From Rhodobacterales bacterium UBA5972 (lineage in GTDB: Bacteria; Pseudomonadota; Alphaproteobacteria; Rhodobacterales; Rhodobacteraceae): a stretch of DNA of 24,691 bases. The position numbers and the translations under genes are program-made. The notes beneath the pieces were generated by a model. The model was given only the letters and a program-made list of their open reading frames with translations. It ran no database searches and was not told the origin of the DNA. Positions 16,801 to 22,710 of the stretch are shown here, one piece after another. The stretch's first letter is position 1; each line of letters starts with the position of its first letter. The stretch covers positions 1 to 24,691 of the forward strand of contig DJBQ01000176.1 of assembly GCA_002430125.1 (NCBI GenBank), in the 5' to 3' direction.

Positions 16801-17269
16801 GATAGCCGACTTCTGCCGCCATGCGCCGCACCTCGACAATATCATCGGGCAGTACGTCGGTGGCTGGCACAACCGGCACACCGGCCGCTATGGCCACCCG
16901 CCGGGCGGATGCTTTGTCACCCAAAGCGCGCATGGTTTCGGCCTTTGGGCCAATAAAAACAATGCCGTTCGCCGTACAGGCATCAACGAAATCCGGGTTC
17001 TCGCTGAGCAGTCCGTACCCCGGATGGATCGCATCGGCGCCCGACATTTTGGCGACGCGGATAATCTCGTCGATTGACAGGTAAGCCGCCACTGGCCCCA
17101 GCCCCTCGCCGATTTTATAGGCCTCGTCAGCCTTAAAGCGGTGCAGGCCCAGCTTATCCTCTTCGGCGTAGACCGCAACAGTCCGCTTGCCCATTTCATT
17201 GGCGGCACGCATCACCCGGATTGCAATTTCTCCACGGTTGGCAATCAGGATTTTCTTGAATTTGGCCAA
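13826..17269 (-). CDS. pyc: Pyruvate carboxylase
   Basis: This biotin enzyme carboxylates pyruvate to oxaloacetate, refilling the TCA cycle and feeding gluconeogenesis. The 1147-residue single-chain form is of usual length. An N-terminal biotin carboxylase (FKKILIANRGEIAIRVMRAA, glycine-rich ATP loop SWGGGGRGMR, FIEVNPRVQVEHTVTE) is followed by the carboxyltransferase barrel (DTTMRDGHQSLLATRMRT, FHTHDTSG). Biotin attaches to Lys1113 in IEAMKMETG, about 35 residues from the C-terminus. The start is TTG at 17269: an AAGGAG lies 7 nt upstream and homologues begin right before KFKKILIANRGE. Extending to 17437 would add 56 residues with no family resemblance. A CTGC-N3-GCAG palindrome 53 nt upstream overlaps the likely promoter, suggesting control by a PhaR-type repressor. 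Confidence 0.96.
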   Translation of the reverse strand: MAKFKKILIANRGEIAIRVMRAANEMGKRTVAVYAEEDKLGLHRFKADEAYKIGEGLGPVAAYLSIDEIIRVAKMSGADAIHPGYGLLSENPDFVDACTANGIVFIGPKAETMRALGDKASARRVAIAAGVPVVPATDVLPDDIVEVRRMAAEVGYPFMLKASWGGGGRGMRAIMSESELAEKVREGRREAEAAFGNGEGYLEKLVRRARHVEVQILGDQHGAIYHLWERDCSVQRRNQKVVERAPAPYLTQDQREEICALGRKICAHVGYECAGTVEFLMDMDSGKFYFIEVNPRVQVEHTVTEEVTGIDIVRAQILIAEGATLALATGMASQSDIKLHGHALQCRVTTEDPQNNFIPDYGRITAYRGATGMGIRLDGGTAYSGAVITRYYDSLLEKVTAWAPTPDQAIARMDRALREFRIRGVSTNIAFVENLLKHPTFLENRYTTTFIDETPDLFRFSKRRDRATKILTYIADITVNGHPETQGRPLPAAAARSPKAPLNKVETAPYGTRNLFEEKGAQAVADWLADQPQVLLTDTTMRDGHQSLLATRMRTYDMAKVASAYAHNLPQLFSVETWGGATFDVAYRFLQECPWQRLRDLRAAMPNVMTQMLLRGSNGVGYTNYPDNVVQFFVRQAAESGVDVFRVFDSLNWVENMRVAMDAVRENGKICEGSICYTGDIHDPDRAKYDLKYYVEMGRQLRDAGSHILGLKDMAGLLKPAAAKVLVKALKEDVGLPIHFHTHDTSGLSAATVLAACDAGVDAVDVAMDSMSGGTSQPCFGSIVEALKHTHRDTGIDMKAVSEISEYWEGVRGQYAAFESGTAAPASEVYLHEMPGGQFTNLKAQARSLGLEDRWHEVAQTYADVNRMFGDIVKVTPSSKVVGDMALMMVSQGLTRAQVEDPDTEVAFPDSVIDMLRGNIGQPPGGFPAALIDKALKGEIPNTERPGLHLPAEDIEGLRKTVSKELEGFKVDNEDLAGYLMYPKVFLDYMGRHRVYGPVRTLPTLNFFYGMQPGDEIEAEIDPGKTLEIRLQAVGETNDDGEAKVFFELNGQPRVIRVPNRKVKAVTAKRPKAEASNPDHIGAPMPGAVASVVVSVGQKVMQGDMLLTIEAMKMETGIHADRKAVVKAVHVRAGDQIDAKDLLVELE

Positions 17270-17321
17270 AAGACGGCTCCTTGCGGTAGTGGGTTTTATC
17301 TGTCCTCCCAAGTTTATGAGA

Positions 17322-17336
17322 TGCTGCGTTGCAGCA
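17322..17336. promoter_or_regulatory. PhaR-like operator in the pyc promoter
   Basis: TGCTGC-GTT-GCAGCA is a perfect 6-bp inverted repeat containing CTGC-N3-GCAG, which as I recall is the site bound by PhaR, the polyhydroxybutyrate-sensing repressor of Rhodobacter. On the minus strand it lies between a possible -35 (TTGCTT, 17340-17335) and -10 (CATAAA, after 17 nt), where a bound protein would block pyc transcription. A near-identical palindrome occurs at 20292-20308. The regulator assignment is inference. Confidence 0.5.
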
Positions 17337-17358
17337 AGCAAGGGGCAATCTGCCGCAA

Positions 17359-17374
17359 TGTAACGAATTGTAAC
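17359..17374. repeat. TGTAAC direct repeat, one helical turn apart
   Basis: TGTAAC occurs at 17359-17364 and 17369-17374, exactly 10 bp apart, between the pyc-side palindrome and the LexA box. The spacing suits a tandem-binding regulator, but such a short repeat may be chance. Confidence 0.25.
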
Positions 17375-17431
17375 AAGTTGGACGGTGGTGTTCGGGCGGG
17401 TTTTTTGAGTATTTGGGAAACAAAGATTGCA

Positions 17432-17446
17432 GAACATATTGCGAAC
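17432..17446. promoter_or_regulatory. LexA (SOS) box of the helicase gene
   Basis: GAACATATTGCGAAC fits the alphaproteobacterial LexA site GAAC-N7-GAAC exactly. It ends 41 nt before the helicase ATG and overlaps a possible -35 (TTGCGA, 17439-17444) that is followed after 17 nt by TTCAAT (17462-17467). This is the expected position for LexA repression relieved by DNA damage. Confidence 0.75.
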
Positions 17447-17487
17447 ATGGGTTTCAATTATTTCAATAGCTGGCTAAATTACCGCGC

Positions 17488-19863
17488 ATGAGCAGTTTTG
17501 ATGAATCAGACGCCTTTGAACGCGCACCCCTTAGCCTGTCCGCACAGGCGATGGCCGCACGGCATGGCCAGTATCTCGACGAATTGAATCCAGCGCAGCG
17601 TGATGCGGTTGAGGCTTTGGACGGGCCGGTTTTGATGCTGGCAGGGGCCGGGACCGGCAAGACCAAGGCGCTGACAGCACGGATTGCGCATTTGTTGCAT
17701 ACGGGGCGGGCGAGGCCCAATGAAATCCTGTCGGTGACCTTCACCAACAAAGCGGCGCGCGAAATGAAGCTGCGCGTGGCCCGCCTGCTGGGTGAGGCGG
17801 TTGAGGGCATGCCGTGGATGGGGACGTTCCATTCGCTATGCGTCAAGATATTGCGCCGCCACGCCGAACTTGTGGGCCTGAAATCAAACTTCACCATTCT
17901 GGACACCGACGATCAGGTGCGCCTGTTGAAGCAATTGATCCGGGCCGAAAACATCGACGAAAAGCGCTGGCCTGCGCGAATGATCGCGCATCTGATTGAC
18001 AATTGGAAGAACCGCGCCTGGACGCCGGACAAAGTGCCAAGTTCGGAAGCGTCGGCCTATAATAATCGCGGCACCGAGATTTATGAACAGTATCAGAACC
18101 GCCTGAAAACCCTGAACGCGGTGGATTTTGGCGATCTGTTGTTGCATGTCGTGGTGATTTTTCAGACCCATCCGGATATCCTGAAACAATACCAGCGTTG
18201 GTTCCGGTTCATCCTTGTGGACGAATATCAAGACACCAATGTCGCGCAATATCTGTGGCTGCGCCTGTTGGCGGCCGAGCACAAGAATATCTGTTGTGTG
18301 GGTGATGATGATCAGTCGATCTATGGCTGGCGCGGGGCCGAGGTCGGCAATATCCTGCGGTTTGAAAAGGATTTCCCGGGGGCCAAAGTTGTACGTCTGG
18401 AACAAAACTATCGCTCGACCCCGCATATTCTGGCAGCCGCATCGGGCGTGATTTCCGGTAACGAGGATCGGCTGGGTAAGACGCTTTGGACGGCTGAAAA
18501 AGAAGGCGAAAAGGTTCGGTTGATCGGCCATTGGGACGGCGAGGAAGAAGCCCGCTGGATCGGTGAGGATATCGAGGCTCTGCAACGCGGCACCCGTGGG
18601 CTTGATCCGGTATCGCTTGATTCTATAGCGATTCTGGTGCGCGCCAGCCACCAGATGCGGGCGTTTGAGGATCGGTTTCTGACCATCGGTCTGCCGTATC
18701 GGGTGATCGGTGGCCCACGGTTTTACGAACGCTTGGAAATCCGCGATGCGATGGCCTATTTCCGCATCGTCACCAGCCCTGACGATGATCTGGCCTTTGA
18801 ACGCATCATCAACACGCCCAAACGCGGTCTTGGTGACAAGGCGATGCAAGACATCAACCGCGCCGCCCGCAGTAATGGTGTCGGCCTGATGGAAGGGTTG
18901 CGGATCGCGCTGGACGACGGCTCGCTTGGCAACCGGTATCGCAAGACGGCGGGTGCGTTTCTGGCAAATGCAGACCGCTGGGCGATGATCGTGCGGCAGG
19001 GTGCGCACAGCCATATTGAACTGGCTGAGATGATTTTGGAAGAAAGCGGTTACACCGATTACTGGCGTCAGGAAAAAACCCCCGAGGCGCCGGGACGACT
19101 GGAAAACCTCAAGGAACTGGTGAAGGCGCTGGAGCAATTCGAAAACCTGCAGGGGTTTTTGGAACATGTTAGCCTGATCATGGAAAACGAACAGGAAGAC
19201 GCGGTTGAAAAGGTGTCGATCATGACCCTGCACGCCGCCAAGGGCTTGGAATTCCCTGCCGTGTTTCTGCCCGGATGGGAGGACGGCTTGTTCCCCAGCC
19301 AGCGATCGATGGACGAAACCGGGCTGAAGGGCCTCGAGGAAGAACGTCGCCTCGCCTATGTCGGCATCACAAGGGCCGAAGAAATCTGCACGATCTCCTT
19401 CGCCGCAAACCGCCGGGTTTTTGGCCAGTGGCAATCTGCCCTGCCATCGCGTTTCGTGGATGAATTGCCTGCTGCCCATGTCGAGGTGCTGACCCCGCCC
19501 GGCCTATACGGCGGCGGTTACGGTGCGGCAGCCCCGGTTGCCGGTTTTGACGGCGTGGTGCGCGGATCGGACCTTGAAGAACGAGTTTCAAAGGCCGACG
19601 CTTATAACTCGCCCGGCTGGAAACGCATGCAAGCCCGCGCCGGACAACGCGGCCTTGGTCAACCAAAGGACGCCCGCAATGTGGTGATCGACCTTAACGC
19701 TGTGTCCGTCTTTGGCCTTGGCGACCGGGTGTTCCACCAGAAATTCGGCTATGGTGCTGTGATCGATATCGAAGGCGACAAACTGTCGGTGCTATTTGAC
19801 AAGGCGGGCGAGAAAAAGGTGGTGTCGAGCTATGTCAACGGCGTGGATGATATTCCGTTTTGA
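17488..19863 (+). CDS. uvrD: UvrD/PcrA-type ATP-dependent DNA helicase
   Basis: This superfamily 1A 3'-5' helicase unwinds DNA in nucleotide-excision and mismatch repair and clears blocked forks. The 791-residue protein shows the motif set in order: Q-motif region LNPAQRDAV (33-41), Walker A AGAGTGKT (52-59), TFTNKAAREM, motif II VDEYQDTN with Asp245-Glu246, motif III GDDDQSIYGWRGAE, motif IV region LEQNYRS, motif V MTLHAAKGLEF and motif VI YVGITRAEE. The C-terminal end (VFHQKFGYGAVIDIEGDKLSVLFD) is the Tudor-like RNA-polymerase-binding module of UvrD/PcrA. A LexA box upstream indicates SOS induction. ATG 17488 has no clear Shine-Dalgarno but matches the usual N-terminus. PcrA would be an equally valid name. 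Confidence 0.93.
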   Translation: MSSFDESDAFERAPLSLSAQAMAARHGQYLDELNPAQRDAVEALDGPVLMLAGAGTGKTKALTARIAHLLHTGRARPNEILSVTFTNKAAREMKLRVARLLGEAVEGMPWMGTFHSLCVKILRRHAELVGLKSNFTILDTDDQVRLLKQLIRAENIDEKRWPARMIAHLIDNWKNRAWTPDKVPSSEASAYNNRGTEIYEQYQNRLKTLNAVDFGDLLLHVVVIFQTHPDILKQYQRWFRFILVDEYQDTNVAQYLWLRLLAAEHKNICCVGDDDQSIYGWRGAEVGNILRFEKDFPGAKVVRLEQNYRSTPHILAAASGVISGNEDRLGKTLWTAEKEGEKVRLIGHWDGEEEARWIGEDIEALQRGTRGLDPVSLDSIAILVRASHQMRAFEDRFLTIGLPYRVIGGPRFYERLEIRDAMAYFRIVTSPDDDLAFERIINTPKRGLGDKAMQDINRAARSNGVGLMEGLRIALDDGSLGNRYRKTAGAFLANADRWAMIVRQGAHSHIELAEMILEESGYTDYWRQEKTPEAPGRLENLKELVKALEQFENLQGFLEHVSLIMENEQEDAVEKVSIMTLHAAKGLEFPAVFLPGWEDGLFPSQRSMDETGLKGLEEERRLAYVGITRAEEICTISFAANRRVFGQWQSALPSRFVDELPAAHVEVLTPPGLYGGGYGAAAPVAGFDGVVRGSDLEERVSKADAYNSPGWKRMQARAGQRGLGQPKDARNVVIDLNAVSVFGLGDRVFHQKFGYGAVIDIEGDKLSVLFDKAGEKKVVSSYVNGVDDIPF

Positions 19864-19889
19864 GGGTTGCCCGAATGAGGTTTCCAACG

Positions 19890-19915
19890 GCCCGGCCCAT
19901 ACGCTTTGGCCGGGC
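19890..19915 (+). other. Perfect 8-bp hairpin after the helicase gene
   Basis: GCCCGGCC (19890-19897) and GGCCGGGC (19908-19915) form an uninterrupted GC-rich stem with a 10-nt loop, 27 nt after the helicase stop. No T run follows, so it is more likely a 3'-end stabiliser or pause hairpin acting with the terminator 22 nt further on. Confidence 0.5.
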
Positions 19916-19936
19916 TATCGTGCCGCAGCACAAAAC

Positions 19937-19978
19937 AAAAAACGGCGACGCAAGGGAGAGGTGCGCCGCCGTCTTTTT
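19937..19978. terminator. Bidirectional terminator between the helicase and DUF1127 genes
   Basis: ACGGCG (19942-19947) pairs with CGCCGT (19967-19972), extended by CGC/GCG after one mismatch. A run of six A precedes the stem and CTTTTT follows it, so it can end transcription of the helicase (plus) and of the DUF1127 gene (minus). Confidence 0.8.
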
Positions 19979-20024
19979 GCAGGACCACCGACGGGAGGGA
20001 CGGCGGTCTTACAGGGAGAAACTG

Positions 20025-20246
20025 TTAGTGATGCGCGGAACCGATTGTGGCTTCCATCGCGGCGCGGTCGATATCGGCGCGTGTCAGGCCAAGGTCGTTC
20101 AGGCCGTGATCGGACAAGGCATACAATTCATTGCGGGTGCGAACAAAGGCGCGGTGCTGTTCAAAGCCGCTGCCGATTGCGCGGAAGAATGCCAAAGCGC
20201 TTGCGATCAGCGCGGATTTCTGTGTGGTTGACTGGATATAGGCCAT
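20025..20246 (-). CDS. DUF1127 domain small protein
   Basis: A 73-residue protein whose C-terminal half, RTRNELYALSDHGLNDLGLT, is the YjiS-like DUF1127 motif. Small arginine-rich members of this family in alphaproteobacteria are linked to RNA turnover, stress, and phosphate or carbon metabolism; the job of this one is unknown. I chose the ATG giving MAYIQST, the usual family start. An ATG six codons upstream (20264) has CAGGTAAG in front and cannot be excluded. The gene stands alone between the helicase and tupA, with a terminator behind it. A PhaR-like palindrome lies 46-62 nt upstream of the chosen start. Confidence 0.85.
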   Translation of the reverse strand: MAYIQSTTQKSALIASALAFFRAIGSGFEQHRAFVRTRNELYALSDHGLNDLGLTRADIDRAAMEATIGSAHH

Positions 20247-20291
20247 CGGTACGTCTCGTTTCATTTTTGCTTACCTGTCATATCTAGGCAT

Positions 20292-20308
20292 TTGCTGCAC
20301 CGCAGCAA
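20292..20308. promoter_or_regulatory. PhaR-like operator upstream of the DUF1127 gene
   Basis: TTGCTGC-ACC-GCAGCAA is a perfect 7-bp inverted repeat containing CTGC-N3-GCAG. On the minus strand its TTGCTG could serve as a -35, followed after 16 nt by TAGATA just before the DUF1127 leader. It shares 15 of 17 positions, allowing any base in the N3 spacer, with the palindrome in the pyc promoter. It could alternatively be a plain hairpin downstream of tupA, although no T run follows. Confidence 0.5.
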
Positions 20309-20314
20309 TCCCGA

Positions 20315-20326
20315 ATTTGATCAAAT
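20315..20326. promoter_or_regulatory. 12-bp perfect palindrome ATTTGATCAAAT
   Basis: A perfect palindrome lies 7 nt from the PhaR-like site, between tupA and the DUF1127 gene. It resembles the half-sites of FNR/CRP regulators (TTGAT/ATCAA) but lacks the 4-nt spacer, so it is not an FnrL box. It may be an operator for another regulator or form a hairpin after tupA. Confidence 0.3.
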
Positions 20327-20361
20327 CCGATATGCACAAAACGCATGGCTTTGGGGGTTTA

Positions 20362-21204
20362 CTAGTCGTTATCCGCCGGGCAGGCGGTGCGGTCGCGCAA
20401 TTTTGCGGTCAGATTGCTGGCATTCGGGCAGAACGCCTCGAACCCCTGAATGCGAAAGGCACCGATGGCGGCCTGACCTTCGGTTGATACCAGCCAGTCT
20501 ATGAAAGACCGCGCATCGGCGGCTTTGACATAGGGGTGGCGTGCCGGATTGACCAGAATGACGCCGTATGGGTTGAACAGGGCGTTGTCTCCGGCAAACA
20601 GCAAGGCAAGGTCGCCCTTGTTGCCGAAGGTGATCCAGGTGCCGCGATCGCTCAGGGCGTAGGCTTGTTTGACTTGCGCAAGGTTAAGGGTGGCGCCCAT
20701 ACCGGAACCGGTTTCCAGATACCACGACCCGGTTGGGGATATGTTGGCAGCCGCCCAAAGCTCCTGTTCCTTTTTGTGGGTGCCACTGTCGTCGCCACGC
20801 GAGGCGAAGAGTTGTTTGGACGTTGCGATGGCCCGCATGGCGCTGATCACATCAGGTTGGCCTTTGACACCAGCGGGATCATTGCTTGGGCCGACGATGA
20901 CGAAATCGTTATACATCACATCGCGGCGGTCGATACCGTGACCCGAGGCGACAAAGGCGACTTCCGATGGGAGGTGATGCACCAGCAACACATCGGCGTC
21001 GCCGTTCTGGGCAATCCGCATGGCCTGCCCGGTGCCGACCGCAATCACATGTACCGTGATGCCGGTTTTGCTGGTAAAAATTGGCAGGATTGCGTCAAGC
21101 AGACCCGAGTTTTGGGTCGAAGTCGTTGACGCCAGCGTGATGAAACGCTCGGCGGCTGCAGCCGGCAGGGTGGCCAGAAGAAAAATCAAAAGAACCCGGA
21201 TCAT
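20362..21204 (-). CDS. tupA: Tungstate ABC transporter, substrate-binding protein
   Basis: This periplasmic receptor captures tungstate for the TupBC importer. The 280-residue protein has a signal peptide (MIRVLLIFLLATLPAAAA). Directly after it comes the TupA oxyanion-binding signature TLASTTSTQNSGLLDAILP; the TTTS-like segment separates TupA from ModA and WtpA. Further conserved blocks are GTGQAMRIAQNGDADVLLVH and FASRGDDSGTHKKE. Its ATG overlaps the tupC stop (ATGA) and has AAGGG upstream. Tungsten would be expected in a formate dehydrogenase, as in relatives; none is encoded in this window. A molybdate role is less likely but possible. Confidence 0.9.
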   Translation of the reverse strand: MIRVLLIFLLATLPAAAAERFITLASTTSTQNSGLLDAILPIFTSKTGITVHVIAVGTGQAMRIAQNGDADVLLVHHLPSEVAFVASGHGIDRRDVMYNDFVIVGPSNDPAGVKGQPDVISAMRAIATSKQLFASRGDDSGTHKKEQELWAAANISPTGSWYLETGSGMGATLNLAQVKQAYALSDRGTWITFGNKGDLALLFAGDNALFNPYGVILVNPARHPYVKAADARSFIDWLVSTEGQAAIGAFRIQGFEAFCPNASNLTAKLRDRTACPADND

Positions 21205-21908
21205 AACTCGCCCTTAAGGTACTTTTGCGCGGCTTGGCTGATCGGGTTTGCAAAAAACGCCGCAGCACTAGCCTGTTCGATCAAAAGCCCTGCATCAAAA
21301 AACAGAATGTCGCCCGCCAGCCTGCGTGCTTGTGCGATGTCATGGGTTGACAGGATGACCTTGGTGCCAGCATCGCTGATCCGGCGCAGGCTGTCTTCCA
21401 GTTCTTTGGTGGTAGCGGGGTCAAGGTTGGCGGCAGGCTCGTCCAACAGTATGACCGCGGGATCAGTCACCATCGCGCGGGCCAAGGCAAGGCGTTTCAA
21501 TTCGCCCCCGGACAGCGCCGCGGCGGGCTGATGTGCCTGTGAGGTCAGCCGTGCTTCGGCCAATGCGCGTGCGACAAGGGTGGCTTTTTCGATGGCCGGC
21601 ATTTTGCGCGCTGACAGTGGGAAGGCGACGTTACCGGCCACAGAACGGCGCAAAACAGGAGTGTTCTGAAAAACAAAGCCGCGCGATTTTCGGCTGCTGT
21701 CAGCCGGTATTCCGTTCCAGATAACGCGCCCACGATGAGGGGCGACCAAGCCATGTGCGGTGGTAAGGAACAGACTTTTGCCTGCACCATTTGCCCCCAT
21801 GATTACGGTTATTCCGACCGAAGCCAGCCGCATGGAAACCGGGCCAAGTACCTGTTCGCCGTCGGCCAGTACCTCAACGCTGTCAAAGATCAGGTCCGGT
21901 GCGTTCAA
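21201..21908 (-). CDS. tupC: Tungstate ABC transporter, ATP-binding protein
   Basis: This cytoplasmic ATPase powers tungstate import. The 235-residue protein has Walker A GANGAGKS (38-45), the Q-loop in VFQNTPVLRRS, signature ALSGGELKRLALARAM, Walker B VILLDEPAANLD and the H-loop ILSTHD. There is no C-terminal MOP-type regulatory domain, unlike ModC, which fits the short TupC form. The start is TTG, overlapping the tupB stop as TTGA, with GAGG 7 nt upstream, so translation is probably coupled. Confidence 0.92.
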   Translation of the reverse strand: MNAPDLIFDSVEVLADGEQVLGPVSMRLASVGITVIMGANGAGKSLFLTTAHGLVAPHRGRVIWNGIPADSSRKSRGFVFQNTPVLRRSVAGNVAFPLSARKMPAIEKATLVARALAEARLTSQAHQPAAALSGGELKRLALARAMVTDPAVILLDEPAANLDPATTKELEDSLRRISDAGTKVILSTHDIAQARRLAGDILFFDAGLLIEQASAAAFFANPISQAAQKYLKGEL

Positions 21909-22603
21909 CGGGTGACCTCGTATCGCCGCCCAAGCCGCGCAAGCAGGTGAACCGAGGCGTTGACGGCAATTGCAATGCTCAGCAACACCAGCCCTAGCGC
22001 CAATGCCAGTTCCAGATTGCCCTTTGATGTTTCCAGCGCGATTGTCGTGGTCATAACGCGGGTAAGGCCACTGATATTACCGCCCACAATCAAGACCGCC
22101 CCAACCTCGGCCAAGGCGCGTCCAAACCCTGCCAAAAGGGCAGTCATTACACCGTAACGCGCGTCCCAGATCAATGTTGTCAGTTTCAAACCCGGCCCGG
22201 CATCGACCGACAGCAGCAGGGCGTCGTAATCCCGCCTAAGCGGCAAAACCGCCTCGCGCGTCAGGGCCAGAATGATCGGTGTGATCAGGATTGTCTGGGC
22301 GATAATCATCGCACCCGGCGTGAACAACAGCCCAAGATCGCCCAAAGGTCCGGCGCGGGATAACAGCAGATAGACACACAGACCGACGACCACAGGCGGC
22401 AATGCCATCAGGGACGACGACAAAACGACAAGCACGCTGCGCAGTGGGAAATTCCATATTGCCAACGCGGCCCCCAATGGAATGCCAATCAATGCTGCAA
22501 GAAAACATGCGGTCAGACTGACATAGAGTGAAAGACCGACGATCTGCATCAATGCAGAATCGCGTCCGGTCATCAACTCGGCGGCATGTTGCAACGTTTC
22601 CAT
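21905..22603 (-). CDS. tupB: Tungstate ABC transporter, permease
   Basis: This is the inner-membrane channel of the tungstate importer. The 232-residue protein has about five hydrophobic helices (for example IVGLSLYVSLTACFLAALIG and LALGLVLLSIAIAVNASVHLL). The cytoplasmic EAA-type loop reads AGFGRALAEVGAVLIVGGN, with the conserved G-R-A-x-x-E-x-G core of oxyanion permeases. It is first in the operon, with TTAGGAAT as Shine-Dalgarno 7 nt before the ATG, and is divergent from the mrp-type gene across 107 nt. Confidence 0.92.
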   Translation of the reverse strand: METLQHAAELMTGRDSALMQIVGLSLYVSLTACFLAALIGIPLGAALAIWNFPLRSVLVVLSSSLMALPPVVVGLCVYLLLSRAGPLGDLGLLFTPGAMIIAQTILITPIILALTREAVLPLRRDYDALLLSVDAGPGLKLTTLIWDARYGVMTALLAGFGRALAEVGAVLIVGGNISGLTRVMTTTIALETSKGNLELALALGLVLLSIAIAVNASVHLLARLGRRYEVTR

Positions 22604-22710
22604 GCAGAATTCCTAATAAACCTTTGACGGGCCTTGCCCTAAGGCACGATTTGACCAATGTAAGGTGCAACTGCCCCCAAGGGCAATCGAACGAACAAAG
22701 GTGCGCCAAC
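22604..22710. promoter_or_regulatory. Divergent tupB / mrp promoter region
   Basis: Two small hairpins are visible: GCCTT-GCCCT-AAGGC at 22631-22645 and TGCCC-CCAA-GGGCA at 22672-22685. TTGACC at 22651-22656 could be a -35 for the plus-strand gene, but no fitting -10 follows. I see no ModE-like box or molybdenum-cofactor riboswitch fold. Confidence 0.3.

Noticed and set aside
15632..17077. 481-codon open frame on the plus strand
   Set aside because: It lies wholly antisense to the biotin carboxylase part of pyc; it is a shadow of a GC-biased gene and resembles no family.
17270..17437. 56-residue N-terminal extension of pyruvate carboxylase
   Set aside because: The extension has no family resemblance and would place the promoter palindrome inside the gene; the TTG at 17269 has a good ribosome binding site.
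17884..19479. 531-codon open frame on the minus strand
   Set aside because: Antisense to the helicase, whose motifs are all intact in the plus frame; no independent protein features.
20315..20326. FnrL (anaerobic regulator) box
   Set aside because: FnrL needs TTGAT-N4-ATCAA; here the half-sites merge without the 4-nt spacer.
22528..22710. 61-residue N-terminal extension of ApbC/Mrp
   Set aside because: It overlaps the tupB start and promoter region, and the ATG at 22711 has a proper Shine-Dalgarno and the family N-terminus.
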